Source: AC-32 sp046726435 (GTDB lineage: Bacteria > Actinomycetota > Thermoleophilia > Gaiellales > Gaiellaceae). Taken from it: a DNA stretch of 23,508 nt. This document shows, piece by piece, positions 7,271 to 14,187 of this stretch; the first letter of the stretch is position 1; each line of letters begins with the position of its first letter. The notes under the pieces are model-generated. The model was not told the origin of the DNA and ran no database searches. It worked only from the letters and a program-made list of their open reading frames with translations. Location: NCBI GenBank assembly GCA_046726435.1, contig JBKPAM010000181.1, positions 1-23,508 on the forward strand. Reading direction: 5' to 3'. A program made the position numbers and the translations under genes.

Positions 7271-7555
7271 ATGGCGCTGCTGCTGATCCTGATGGCGCTG
7301 TTCGGGCTCGTCTTCGGAGGGTTTAACTCGAGCTCGAGCCACTCGAGCAGCCCGCAGACGTTCCGGGCGGGCCCCGGCACGACGCACGTCCAGAAGTCGG
7401 TCACCCGAACTCACGTGACCGTTCGCGCCCACGCCAGCGTGAGATCCTCCCACGCGACCGCGAAGTCCTCGGTGTCGTGCTCCGCGAGCGTGAGGATCAA
7501 GGGCGCCTCGACCCAGACGAGCCGCACCTGCCGCTACAGCCCCGTGGCCCCGTAG
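7271..7555 (+). CDS. Small membrane-anchored hypothetical protein
   Basis: 94 aa, not recognised. Residues 2-17 are strongly hydrophobic (an uncleaved anchor or signal peptide), followed by a serine-rich stretch (about 18-28) and a basic, Ser/Thr/Val-rich region ending with two cysteines about 18 residues apart (within SVSCSASV and SRTCRYSP) that could form a disulfide outside the cell. Codon use is strongly GC at third positions, like its neighbours, which supports a real gene. Its ATG is preceded by a -10-like box but no ribosome site. It lies between the inverted-repeat element and the ECF42 promoter, which begins one base after its stop codon. No function can be assigned. Confidence 0.6.
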   Translation: MALLLILMALFGLVFGGFNSSSSHSSSPQTFRAGPGTTHVQKSVTRTHVTVRAHASVRSSHATAKSSVSCSASVRIKGASTQTSRTCRYSPVAP

Positions 7556-7556
7556 C

Positions 7557-7583
7557 TGTCGATTCGCGCCGCTCTCGTTCGTC
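7557..7583 (+). promoter_or_regulatory. Candidate ECF42-dependent promoter (TGTCGA-N17-CGTC)
   Basis: TGTCGA at 7557-7562 and CGTC at 7580-7583 are separated by 17 bases, upstream of the DGPF gene. From memory of published work on ECF42 sigma factors, the group's target motif is TGTCGA at -35 and CGA/TC at -10 in front of DGPF genes; both halves are found here at sensible spacing. The transcript would start near 7590 and carry the GGAGGA ribosome site of the next gene. Confidence 0.75.
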
Positions 7584-7614
7584 GTACTCTCGTAATCGAC
7601 CGAAGGAGGACACC

Positions 7615-7953
7615 GTGCAGTACGCGCTCTTGATCTACGGCTCCGGCGAAGGGTGGGAGCAGCTGACCAAGGAGGAGCAGGATGCCCAGAGCCAGGAGTA
7701 CATGGCGCTCGGCCAGCGGTCGGAGACTCGTGGCGGCGCCGACCTCGGCGACCTCGCAAACTCCACGACCGTCCGCGTCAACGACGGAGACACCCTCACT
7801 ACGGACGGGCCCTTCGCCGAGACGAAGGAGTACCTCGGCGGCTTCTACCTGGTGGAGTGCGACAGCCTCGACGACGCAATCGCCTTCGCCGCCAAGATCC
7901 CCGCGGCGCGGAACGGCGGCGCGATCGAGGTCCGGCCGGTGATCGAGCACTGA
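7615..7953 (+). CDS. DGPF-type YCII-related protein
   Basis: 112 aa small alpha/beta-barrel protein of the YCII-related family, the standard genomic partner of ECF42 sigma factors. It opens with MQYALLIYG, carries TTDGPFAETKEYLGGFYLV (62-80) with the DGPF signature at 64-67, then the family's DSLDDAIAFAAKIP helix (83-96) and EVRPVIE end. The biochemical role of DGPF proteins is not established. The GTG at 7615 was chosen because GGAGGA lies a few bases upstream and the protein begins exactly at the conserved strand; the longer frame from 7477 overlaps the small-protein gene out of frame. The stop codon overlaps the sigma factor start (CTGA). Probably expressed from the ECF42 promoter at 7557. 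Confidence 0.95.
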   Translation: MQYALLIYGSGEGWEQLTKEEQDAQSQEYMALGQRSETRGGADLGDLANSTTVRVNDGDTLTTDGPFAETKEYLGGFYLVECDSLDDAIAFAAKIPAARNGGAIEVRPVIEH

Positions 7954-9137
7954 ACGAGCTCGAGGGCGTCTTCCGCGCCGAGTGGGGGCGGGTCCTCGCG
8001 AGCCTGATCGGCGTCCTCGGCGACTTCGACCTCGCCGAGGACGCCCTCCAGGACGCCGTCACCGTCGCGCTCGAGCGCTGGCCTGTCGACGGCCGACCCG
8101 AACGGCCCGGTGCCTGGCTGCTGACGACGGCGCGCAACCGGGCGATCGACCGGATCCGCCGCGACCGCACCTTCGAGCGGAAGACCGAGCTGCTCGCGGC
8201 GCTGGAACCGCCGGGCGAGCCGGAGGAGGCGGACGTGATCCCAGACGAGCGACTGAGCCTCATCTTCGCCTGCTGCCACCCGGCGCTCGCAACGGACGCG
8301 CAGGTTGCCCTGACGCTCCGAACCCTGGGTGGCCTCACAACCGACGAGATCGCCCGGGCGTTCCTCGTCCCCGAGGCGACCATGGCTCAGCGGCTTGTAC
8401 GCGCGAAGCGGAAGATCCGAGAGGCCGGCATTCCGTTCCGCGTCCCGCCCGACCACCTGCTACCCGAGCGCCTTCGGTCGGTGCTGGCGGTCGTCTACCT
8501 GATCTTCAACGCGGGCTACGGGCCGCCGCCGCGCGGCGAGCTTTGTGATGAAGCGATTCGGCTCGCAAAGGTGCTCGCGGTGCTGATGCCCGACGAGCCC
8601 GAGGTGTTCGGGCTGCTTGCGCTGATGCTGTTGCACGACGCCCGCCGGGTGGCACGTCTCGACGAGGCGGGCGAGCTCGTGCTCCTCGAGGATCAGGATC
8701 GCCGGCTCTGGGACCAGGAGCGGATCGAGGAGGGCGGCCGCGTCCTCGACCGGGCGCTCTCGCTCCGAAGGGGCGGCCCCTACCAGCTGCAGGCGGCGAT
8801 CGCATCGCTCCACCTCGAGCCTGAGACGGACTGGCCGCAGGTCGCGGCCCTCTATGCGCAGCTCAGCCGGCTGACGCCTTCGCCCGTGGTCGATCTCAAC
8901 CGTGCGGTCGCGGTCGCGATGGCAGAGGGGCCCGAGGAGGGACTCGCGCTGATCGACGGCCTCGAAGGGCTCGACGCGTACCTGCATCTCCACTCCGCGC
9001 GCGCCGACCTGCTTCGCCGGCTCGGCCGCCGCCGCGAGGCCGCCCAGGCGTACGAGCGGGCGCTCGGGCTCGCCGAGCAGCCCGCGGAGCGCGCATTCCT
9101 GGAGCGGAGGCTTTCCGAAGTACGATCCTCGGCATGA
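7950..9137 (+). CDS. ECF42-group RNA polymerase sigma factor with C-terminal TPR-like domain
   Basis: 395 aa alternative sigma factor. Region 2 spans about residues 5-75 (DFDLAEDALQDAV at 25-37, RPGAWLLTTARNRAIDRIRR at 52-71). Region 4 spans about 100-160 (LTLRTLGGLTTDEIA, 121-135, and the helix-turn-helix ending MAQRLVRAKRKIR). A long C-terminal helical domain (about 170-395) has TPR-like repeats and the conserved DLNRAVA (315-321). This architecture, plus the DGPF gene directly upstream, defines ECF42; no anti-sigma factor is seen, in keeping with control through the C-terminal extension. The start is taken as CTG at 7950, overlapping the upstream stop as CTGA: no ATG, GTG or TTG occurs in frame near the beginning of region 2, and the first downstream candidate (about 8235) would remove region 2 altogether. 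Confidence 0.95.
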   Translation: MNELEGVFRAEWGRVLASLIGVLGDFDLAEDALQDAVTVALERWPVDGRPERPGAWLLTTARNRAIDRIRRDRTFERKTELLAALEPPGEPEEADVIPDERLSLIFACCHPALATDAQVALTLRTLGGLTTDEIARAFLVPEATMAQRLVRAKRKIREAGIPFRVPPDHLLPERLRSVLAVVYLIFNAGYGPPPRGELCDEAIRLAKVLAVLMPDEPEVFGLLALMLLHDARRVARLDEAGELVLLEDQDRRLWDQERIEEGGRVLDRALSLRRGGPYQLQAAIASLHLEPETDWPQVAALYAQLSRLTPSPVVDLNRAVAVAMAEGPEEGLALIDGLEGLDAYLHLHSARADLLRRLGRRREAAQAYERALGLAEQPAERAFLERRLSEVRSSA

Positions 9138-9219
9138 GAACGCTACGCGTCCGGTTTCATCCCTCCAGCTTCCCGTTATCCAAACGGAAGCGAGCCCGCA
9201 CAAAGGTGGACTCCGGCGC

Positions 9220-10083
9220 GTGAGCGTGCAGCCGAAGCTCCGCGGCTGCCAGTCCATGACCGGTGAGCTGCGGCGCGTCCTGGTTCGCGCGCCGCGGGCC
9301 GAGGATCTCCACGGCTGGGGTGGGTGCGGCTGGCGGGGCGGACCCGACCCCCGCCGAATCGCCGAGGAGCACGAGGCCTTTTGCGCGGTGCTCGAGGGCG
9401 CGGGAGCCGAGGTCGCGTTCGCCGAGTCGCGGGCGGACGGTAACCCCGACGCGATCTACACCTACGACCCGGCGCTCGTCGCCGACGAGGGAGCGCTGCT
9501 GCTCAACCCGGCAAAGGAGGTCCGGCGCGCCGAGGTCGACGCGATGGCCGACGACCTCGAGCGACTGGGCGTGCCGATCGCGGGCCGCCTGTCTGATCCG
9601 GCCTGGGCCGAGGGCGGGGACTTCTGCTGGCTCGACGAGCGAACGCTGCTCGCAGGGTGCGGCTACCGCACGAACGAGGCCGGCATCGCCCAGCTGCGCG
9701 AGCTGCTTCCGGAGGTCGAGGTGGTCGCGTACGACCTGCCCCACTGGCACGGCCGAGGCGAGGTGATGCACCTGCTGTCGCTGCTGAGCCCGCTCGCACC
9801 TGACCTCGTGGTCGCGTACCTGTCCCTGCTCCCGACACGCCTTGCGCAGCTCCTGGAAGAGCGCGAGATCGAGATCGTCGCCGTGCCGCACGAAGAGTTC
9901 GCGACGATGGGCTCCAACGTCCTGGCGCTGGCCCCGCGGGTCGCGCTCGCGGTCGAGGGCAACCCGCGCACGCGCGAAGGGATGGAGCACGCAGGCGTCG
10001 AGGTCCTGACCTACCGCGGCGAGGAGCTCTCGAAGGGCGACGGCGGGCCAACCTGCCTCACGCGCCCGCTGCTCCGGACCTGA
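9220..10083 (+). CDS. DDAH / amidinotransferase-family hydrolase
   Basis: 287 aa enzyme of the pentein fold, closest in motifs to dimethylarginine dimethylaminohydrolases, which release citrulline and methylamine from methylated arginine; arginine or ornithine-type substrates are alternatives. Substrate-site acid in DAIYTYDP (77-84), EGGDFCW (131-137), active-site His184 in EVMHLL, and the nucleophile Cys279 in GGPTCLTRP. Also typical are GYRTN (148-152) and GSNVLAL (231-237). The GTG at 9220 has AAGGTGG about 11 bases upstream; a second GTG at 9226 is possible. The 82-base gap before it holds only a small inverted repeat (CCGTT/AACGG, 9173-9187). It converges on the LOG-like gene and overlaps it by 26 bases. 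Confidence 0.88.
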   Translation: MSVQPKLRGCQSMTGELRRVLVRAPRAEDLHGWGGCGWRGGPDPRRIAEEHEAFCAVLEGAGAEVAFAESRADGNPDAIYTYDPALVADEGALLLNPAKEVRRAEVDAMADDLERLGVPIAGRLSDPAWAEGGDFCWLDERTLLAGCGYRTNEAGIAQLRELLPEVEVVAYDLPHWHGRGEVMHLLSLLSPLAPDLVVAYLSLLPTRLAQLLEEREIEIVAVPHEEFATMGSNVLALAPRVALAVEGNPRTREGMEHAGVEVLTYRGEELSKGDGGPTCLTRPLLRT

Positions 10084-10528
10084 GTTCGATCGCGCCCAGG
10101 GCCAGGTCGACGGCCTCTGCCGGAGATGACGCGCGAGGGACACCGTCGAGGTCCCAGCCGGGCTCGAGGATGACGACCGGTCGGCCGAGCACCCGCGCGA
10201 AGCCGATCTCCGCGAGGGTTCCCCACTTCCCACCGACGGCGATCACCGCGTCGCCCGAGGCCACCACCGCGAGGTTCCGCGCGTGGCCGACTCCGGTCAC
10301 GACCACGTGGTCGATCCACGGGTTCGCGCCGCCCCGCGACTGGCCCGGGAGCACCCCAATGGTCGTCCCGCCGGCCGACTTGGCACCGCGCGCCGCAGCC
10401 GCCATCACCTCGCCCAGCCCGCCCGTCACCACAGCGCAGCCGCGCGAGGCCAGCAGGCGCCCGACCTCCTCCGCGCGGCTCTCGTGCTCGCCGCCGCTCC
10501 CGATCACCGCGACCTGCACCCCGGCCAT
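10058..10528 (-). CDS. LOG-like nucleotide phosphoribohydrolase family protein (TIGR00725 type)
   Basis: 156 aa Rossmann-like protein of the lysine-decarboxylase-like/LOG superfamily, members of which cleave N-glycosidic bonds of nucleoside 5'-monophosphates; some make cytokinins. Motifs: VAVIGSGG (6-13), VVTGGLGEVMAAAARGA (33-49), ANPWID (68-73), GHARNLAVV (81-89) and VGGKWGTLAEI (98-108), the last corresponding to the PGGxGTxxE active-site motif but with G-G-K-W-G-T. The ATG at 10528 gives the family N-terminus; the longer ORF from 10618 runs through the promoter and the divergent GNAT gene. A -10-like box (TACTAT) is six bases upstream. The true substrate is unknown; many family members are annotated only by fold. 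Confidence 0.85.
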   Translation of the reverse strand: MAGVQVAVIGSGGEHESRAEEVGRLLASRGCAVVTGGLGEVMAAAARGAKSAGGTTIGVLPGQSRGGANPWIDHVVVTGVGHARNLAVVASGDAVIAVGGKWGTLAEIGFARVLGRPVVILEPGWDLDGVPRASSPAEAVDLALGAIELRSGAAGA

Positions 10529-10533
10529 GTCGC

Positions 10534-10540
10534 GATAGTA
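10534..10540. promoter_or_regulatory. Overlapping divergent -10 boxes (LOG-like / GNAT genes)
   Basis: The plus-strand bases ATAGTA at 10535-10540 read TACTAT on the minus strand, six bases from the LOG-like ATG at 10528. On the plus strand GATAGT (10534-10539) lies six bases from the GTG at 10546. The whole gap between the two genes is 17 bases, so both transcripts would be leaderless. Confidence 0.5.
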
Positions 10541-10545
10541 GAGGC

Positions 10546-11292
10546 GTGAGCCGGCTGTCCCGTGCGTACGCCTTCCTCGACAGGGGGGACATGGCAGGAG
10601 AGCGCACGATGCCGTCACGCGTCGGCACGGCGGTCTTCCACGAGGCGCTGCCGAGGCGGCTCGACTCGAACTTCCTCCGGGTGGAGCGCGAGACCGACGG
10701 CGAGACGGTTCGCGCCGAGGCGGAGCGCCTCCGTCGCCGGATGATCTTTGTCCCCGACTCCGAGCGCGGCGAGCGCCTGGTGCCCTTCTTCGAGGAGCGG
10801 CGCTGGCGCGTGAACCGCGTCGTCGTGATGGCCCAGCTGCGCGAGCCGGAGCGCACCAGCGACCGGAGCCACGTTCGAGAAGTCCGCGAGGAAGAGCTAC
10901 GACCGGCGCGAACCCGCCTGAACGCAGGGCAGCCCTGGGGCAAGCCGGAGGTCATGGAGCAACTCTTCGCAGGCAAGCACTGGATCGCCGAGCACGTCGA
11001 GACCCGCTTCTTCGCGATCGTGGTCGACGACGAGGTGGTGAGCTACACCGACCTCTACCAGGACGGGACCGAGGCGCAGGTCGAGGACGTCGGCACCCTC
11101 CCTGAGCACCGCAGCCGCGGGTACGCCACCGCGGTCGTGCTCGCGGCGATCGCCGCGGCCAGAGAGCGAGGCGCCGAGTTCGTCTTCCTCGTCGCCGACA
11201 AGGAGGACTGGCCGAAGGAGCTCTACCGCCGGCTCGGATTCGACGAGCTCGGCTACTACGTGAAGTTCGTCTCCCCGCAGCTCGCCGGATGA
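10546..11292 (+). CDS. GNAT-family N-acetyltransferase
   Basis: 248 aa. The C-terminal half (about 105-245) is a GNAT domain: acetyl-CoA motif A is VGTLPEHRSRGYATAVV (182-198, with the R/Q-x-x-G-x-G/A loop as R189-S-R-G-Y-A), and ELYRRLGFDELG (225-236) is motif B. The N-terminal half is a second, degenerate alpha/beta region (TAVFHEALPRRLDSNFLRV, 28-46) seen in a set of actinobacterial GNATs. The GTG at 10546 is preferred over ATGs at 10591 and 10609 because the residues it adds (SRAYAF onward) look like the family's N-terminus, although the ATG at 10609 has a better ribosome site (AGGAG). The stop forms ATGA with the ABC ATPase start. Substrate unknown. Confidence 0.83.
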   Translation: MSRLSRAYAFLDRGDMAGERTMPSRVGTAVFHEALPRRLDSNFLRVERETDGETVRAEAERLRRRMIFVPDSERGERLVPFFEERRWRVNRVVVMAQLREPERTSDRSHVREVREEELRPARTRLNAGQPWGKPEVMEQLFAGKHWIAEHVETRFFAIVVDDEVVSYTDLYQDGTEAQVEDVGTLPEHRSRGYATAVVLAAIAAARERGAEFVFLVADKEDWPKELYRRLGFDELGYYVKFVSPQLAG

Positions 11293-12131
11293 CGGCCGCT
11301 CTCGCCGTCCGTGGCCTGGCGAAGCGCTACGGGCCCATCGAGGCTCTCGCGGGAGTCGACCTCGAGGTCGGTGAAGGCGAGCTGGTGGGCTTGCTCGGCC
11401 CGAACGGCGCCGGGAAGTCGACCCTGGTCAAGATCGCCTGCGGGCTCGTCCGGCCGACGCGCGGCACCGCAGAGATCTCCGGGGCGAGGGCGGGCTCGCT
11501 CGAGGCGCGTCGCCGGCTCGGCTACCTCGCGGAGATGTTCCGCTTCCCCGGCTGGTACTCAGGGGACGAAGTCCTCGAGCTGCACCAGCGGCTCTCGGGC
11601 TCGAACGGTGGCACCGAAGAGCGAACGGAGCTGCTCGAGCTCGTCGGGCTGGCCGAGGCACGCGCCCGGCGCGTGGAGGAGATGTCGAAGGGCATGCAGC
11701 AGCGACTCGGGATCGCACAGGCCCTCGTCGGCGCGCCGCCGCTCTTGCTCCTCGATGAGCCGACGAGCGCGCTCGACCCGGTCGGCCGCCGAACGGTGCG
11801 CCTGCTGCTGGAGGAGCTGCGGCGGCGCGGGACGTCGGTCCTGCTCAACTCGCACCTGTTGAGCGAGATCGAGCTCGTCTGCGACCGGGTCGTGATCCTG
11901 CTGCGGGGGGCAGTCGTCGCCGAGGGCTCCCCCGCAGAGCTCAGCCGCACGCGAGGAGTCGAGATCGAGACCGACGACGGGACGCTCCTCCACGAGGGCG
12001 CGACGCGCGAGGACGTGCCTGCCCTCGTCGCCGAGCTCGTCGCGGCGGGTCGCAAGGTCTACGGCGTCCGCGTTCTGACCTCGACCCTCGAGGAGACGTA
12101 CCTCGAGGCCGTCGGCGGAGAGACCTCCTGA
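11289..12131 (+). CDS. ABC transporter ATP-binding protein (ABC-2 exporter type)
   Basis: 280 aa nucleotide-binding subunit. Walker A GPNGAGKS (37-44), the signature as EMSKGMQQRLG (131-141, a variant of LSGGQ found in NatA/CcmA-type exporters), Walker B LLLLDEPTSALDP (152-164) and the switch His189 in NSHLLSEIE. The sequence PNGAGKSTLVKIACGLVRPTRG is of the drug/copper (NosF, NatA) class. The C-terminal 80 residues are an accessory domain ending in STLEETYLEAV, typical of this class. It starts inside the stop of the GNAT gene (ATGA) and ends inside the start of the permease (CTGA), so the three genes form one transcript. The exported substrate is not evident. Confidence 0.94.
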   Translation: MTAALAVRGLAKRYGPIEALAGVDLEVGEGELVGLLGPNGAGKSTLVKIACGLVRPTRGTAEISGARAGSLEARRRLGYLAEMFRFPGWYSGDEVLELHQRLSGSNGGTEERTELLELVGLAEARARRVEEMSKGMQQRLGIAQALVGAPPLLLLDEPTSALDPVGRRTVRLLLEELRRRGTSVLLNSHLLSEIELVCDRVVILLRGAVVAEGSPAELSRTRGVEIETDDGTLLHEGATREDVPALVAELVAAGRKVYGVRVLTSTLEETYLEAVGGETS

Positions 12132-12979
12132 GCGCGATCGCGACGATCGTCGGCTACGGCCTGCGCGAGGCGCTGCGCCGGAAGGTTTTCGCGGTCGTGC
12201 TGCTGATCACGGCGGGCTTCCTCTTCCTCTACTGGCTGGCAAACCACTACCTCTTCCGTGACATCCAGAACATTTCTCCGCCCGGCGGCATCGACGCACG
12301 GGGCTTCGCGGGTGCCACGATCTTCGGGCTGGCGATGTTCGCGACGCTCTTCCTCGGCGTAGTGCTCGCGGTCTTCCTCACCCTCGGCGCGGTCCGGGGC
12401 GACGCGGAGCGGGGACTGCTGCAGCCCCTGATCGTGCGGCCGGTCGACCGCTCGACGCTCCTGTTCGCGCGCTGGCTCGGCGCGATCGCCGTCTGCACAC
12501 CGTACGTCGTCCTCGTCTATACAGGCTCGATGGTGGTGACGGGCCTCACCGGCCACTGGTGGCCCGACCACATCGTCGTCCCGGCGATCGAGCTGGCCGG
12601 CGGAGTGGCGCTGATCGCGGCGCTATCGCTGCTCGGGTCGGTCTTCCTGACCGCGACCGCGAACGGGATCGCGATCTTCATGGTCTTCGGCGCCGGCCTC
12701 GTGGCCGGGCTGCTCGGCACGATCGGGCACGGACTGAACTCACACGCGCTCAAGCACGCCGCAACGATCGCGGCCTGGATCGTCCCGTTCGAGGCCCTCT
12801 ACCAGGACGCGCTGCGCGAGATCACCGCGAACACGAGCGGGCTGACCGGCTTCCTGCTGCAGCTCGGCCCCTTCGGCGGCGCCTACATCCACGGCGGAGC
12901 GGTCCGGATCTGGGCGGTCGCCTACCTCGTGGTCGTCGGCGCCGTCGCGGCCTTCGCCTTCTCGCGCAAAGATCTCTGA
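12128..12979 (+). CDS. ABC-2 type transporter permease
   Basis: 283 aa membrane partner of the preceding ATPase, of the ABC2_membrane (NosY/NatB-like) kind. It has six likely membrane segments: after an amphipathic N-terminal helix (YGLREALRRKVF) they fall roughly at residues 24-43, 67-90, 120-142, 156-172, 178-196 and 250-277. RGDAERGLLQPLIVRPVDR, between the second and third segments, is the family's coupling-loop signature. The start is taken as CTG at 12128, overlapping the ATPase stop as CTGA, because the next usable codon (GTG at 12197) would remove the conserved amphipathic helix and part of the first membrane span. Only one base separates its stop from the convergent rsgA stop. Together with the ATPase it probably exports a small or hydrophobic compound. 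Confidence 0.88.
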   Translation: MSAIATIVGYGLREALRRKVFAVVLLITAGFLFLYWLANHYLFRDIQNISPPGGIDARGFAGATIFGLAMFATLFLGVVLAVFLTLGAVRGDAERGLLQPLIVRPVDRSTLLFARWLGAIAVCTPYVVLVYTGSMVVTGLTGHWWPDHIVVPAIELAGGVALIAALSLLGSVFLTATANGIAIFMVFGAGLVAGLLGTIGHGLNSHALKHAATIAAWIVPFEALYQDALREITANTSGLTGFLLQLGPFGGAYIHGGAVRIWAVAYLVVVGAVAAFAFSRKDL

Positions 12980-12980
12980 C

Positions 12981-14012
12981 TCACCACGAGACCTTGCGCA
13001 GGCTCCTCGCGAACGCAGCCCGCTGCTTCCGTTCCTCCGAGCGCAGCCGTGCGTCCTGCTTCGCGGCGAGCCGGCGAAGCTCTCGGTGGAGCGCCCGGTA
13101 GCTCTGGAGCCGCTCCCGCGGCAGGCGCCCCTTGTCGATTGCGGCCTGCACGGCGCACCCCGGCTCGCGCATGTGCGCGCAGTCGTTGAACCGGCAGTCG
13201 GCGGCGAGCTCGTCGACGTCGGCAAACGCCTCCTGGATCCCATCGTCCGCGCTCCAGAGCTGGATCTCCCGCAGCCCCGGCGTGTCGACGAGCAGCGCGC
13301 CGGTGGGAAGCCGCAAGAGCTGCCGCGTGGTCGTCGTGTGACGGCCCGTACCGTCGGCGGCCAGCTCCATCGTCGCCTGCACCTCGCCGCCGAGCAGGCG
13401 GTTCGCGAGGGACGATTTGCCGACGCCGGACGAACCGAGCAGGGCCACGGTCTTCGCAGGAGCGAGGTACGCCTCGAGCTCGTCGACGCCCTCACCGGTC
13501 ATGTTGCTGACCACGTGTGCCGGAACACCGACGGCGACTTGCTCCGCCTCGAGCAGCCGCGCCAGGGGATCGGCGCAGAGGTCGGCCTTCGTCAACACCA
13601 CCACCGGGCTGGCCCCGCTCTCCCACGCGAGCGTCAGGTAGCGCTCGAGCCGGCGCACGCTGAAGTCGTCGTCAAGGCCGCTGACGACGAAGATCGTGTC
13701 GACGTTCGCGGCGAACACCTGGGCCTCCGTCTGCGACCACGCGACCTTGCGCAGGAAGGCGGAGCGCCGAGGCAGCACGGCGTGGATCGTTGTCTCCCGC
13801 AGCGCGACCCAGTCGCCGACCGCAGGAAGGTTTTCGCCCGAGGAGGCCTCGTGGCGCAGGCGTCCGGCGACGTGCGCTCGCAGCTCGCCGCGTTCCGTGA
13901 GCACGTCGTACTCGCCGCGATGCTGGGCCGAGACGCGCCCCGGGATGCAGTTGTCGTGTGGCTCGAGCGAGGCCGCGAAGCCGTCGTCCCAGCCGAGGTC
14001 TTGCAGGTTCAA
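12981..14012 (-). CDS. rsgA: Ribosome small-subunit-dependent GTPase A
   Basis: 343 aa circularly permuted GTPase that assists late 30S subunit maturation. N-terminal OB-fold (about 22-85), then GTPase motifs in permuted order: G4 TKAD (141-144), G5 region VSNMTGEG (168-175), G1 GSSGVGKS (193-200), the G2 region with several threonines (226-229), and G3 DTPG (243-246). The C-terminal zinc knuckle is Cys273, Cys278, His280 and Cys286. The sequence DLGWDDGF at the start is typical of actinobacterial members. The TTG start at 14012 has AAAGGAG seven bases upstream, a strong site. A short leader ORF and two small hairpins lie in the 175-base gap between it and ligD. Confidence 0.96.
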   Translation of the reverse strand: MNLQDLGWDDGFAASLEPHDNCIPGRVSAQHRGEYDVLTERGELRAHVAGRLRHEASSGENLPAVGDWVALRETTIHAVLPRRSAFLRKVAWSQTEAQVFAANVDTIFVVSGLDDDFSVRRLERYLTLAWESGASPVVVLTKADLCADPLARLLEAEQVAVGVPAHVVSNMTGEGVDELEAYLAPAKTVALLGSSGVGKSSLANRLLGGEVQATMELAADGTGRHTTTTRQLLRLPTGALLVDTPGLREIQLWSADDGIQEAFADVDELAADCRFNDCAHMREPGCAVQAAIDKGRLPRERLQSYRALHRELRRLAAKQDARLRSEERKQRAAFARSLRKVSW

Positions 14013-14089
14013 GCGAGTCTCCTTTGCGAATGAATCGAGGACCGGACACGTGCCCGAGGCCTCGCGGAGCTCGCTAGAAAGGTGTGCTG

Positions 14090-14113
14090 CGGCTAGCCGG
14101 GAGCCTCAGGCTC
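14090..14113. repeat. Two adjacent small hairpins ahead of rsgA
   Basis: CGGCTAGCCG (14090-14099) is a perfect 10-base palindrome, and GAGCC-TCA-GGCTC (14101-14113) is a perfect 5-bp stem with a three-base loop. On the minus strand the loop of the latter is TGA, the stop codon of the 11-codon leader ORF. No T-run follows, so simple intrinsic termination is not supported. Confidence 0.5.
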
Positions 14114-14141
14114 TGCGACCGGAGGGTGCAATCGTCGTCAT
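14106..14141 (-). CDS. Candidate 11-residue leader peptide upstream of rsgA
   Basis: Reads MTTIAPSGRRA then TGA. Its ATG at 14141 is preceded by AAAGGAGG (minus-strand 14156-14149) at ideal spacing, one of the strongest ribosome sites in the window, while nothing longer is open in that frame. The stop codon is in the loop of a small hairpin, and rsgA begins 93 bases further on. It may be a regulatory upstream ORF (translation-dependent control of rsgA), or the remains of a broken gene. No homology is claimed. Confidence 0.4.
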   Translation of the reverse strand: MTTIAPSGRRA

Positions 14142-14187
14142 CGCGGCACCTCCTTTGCCGAACAGCAGAACCACGCGAGGGTAGCGC

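Noticed and set aside
9134..9223. 29-codon ORF overlapping the ECF42 stop (ATGA)
   Set aside because: No ribosome site, unlike neighbours in codon use, and no recognisable feature.
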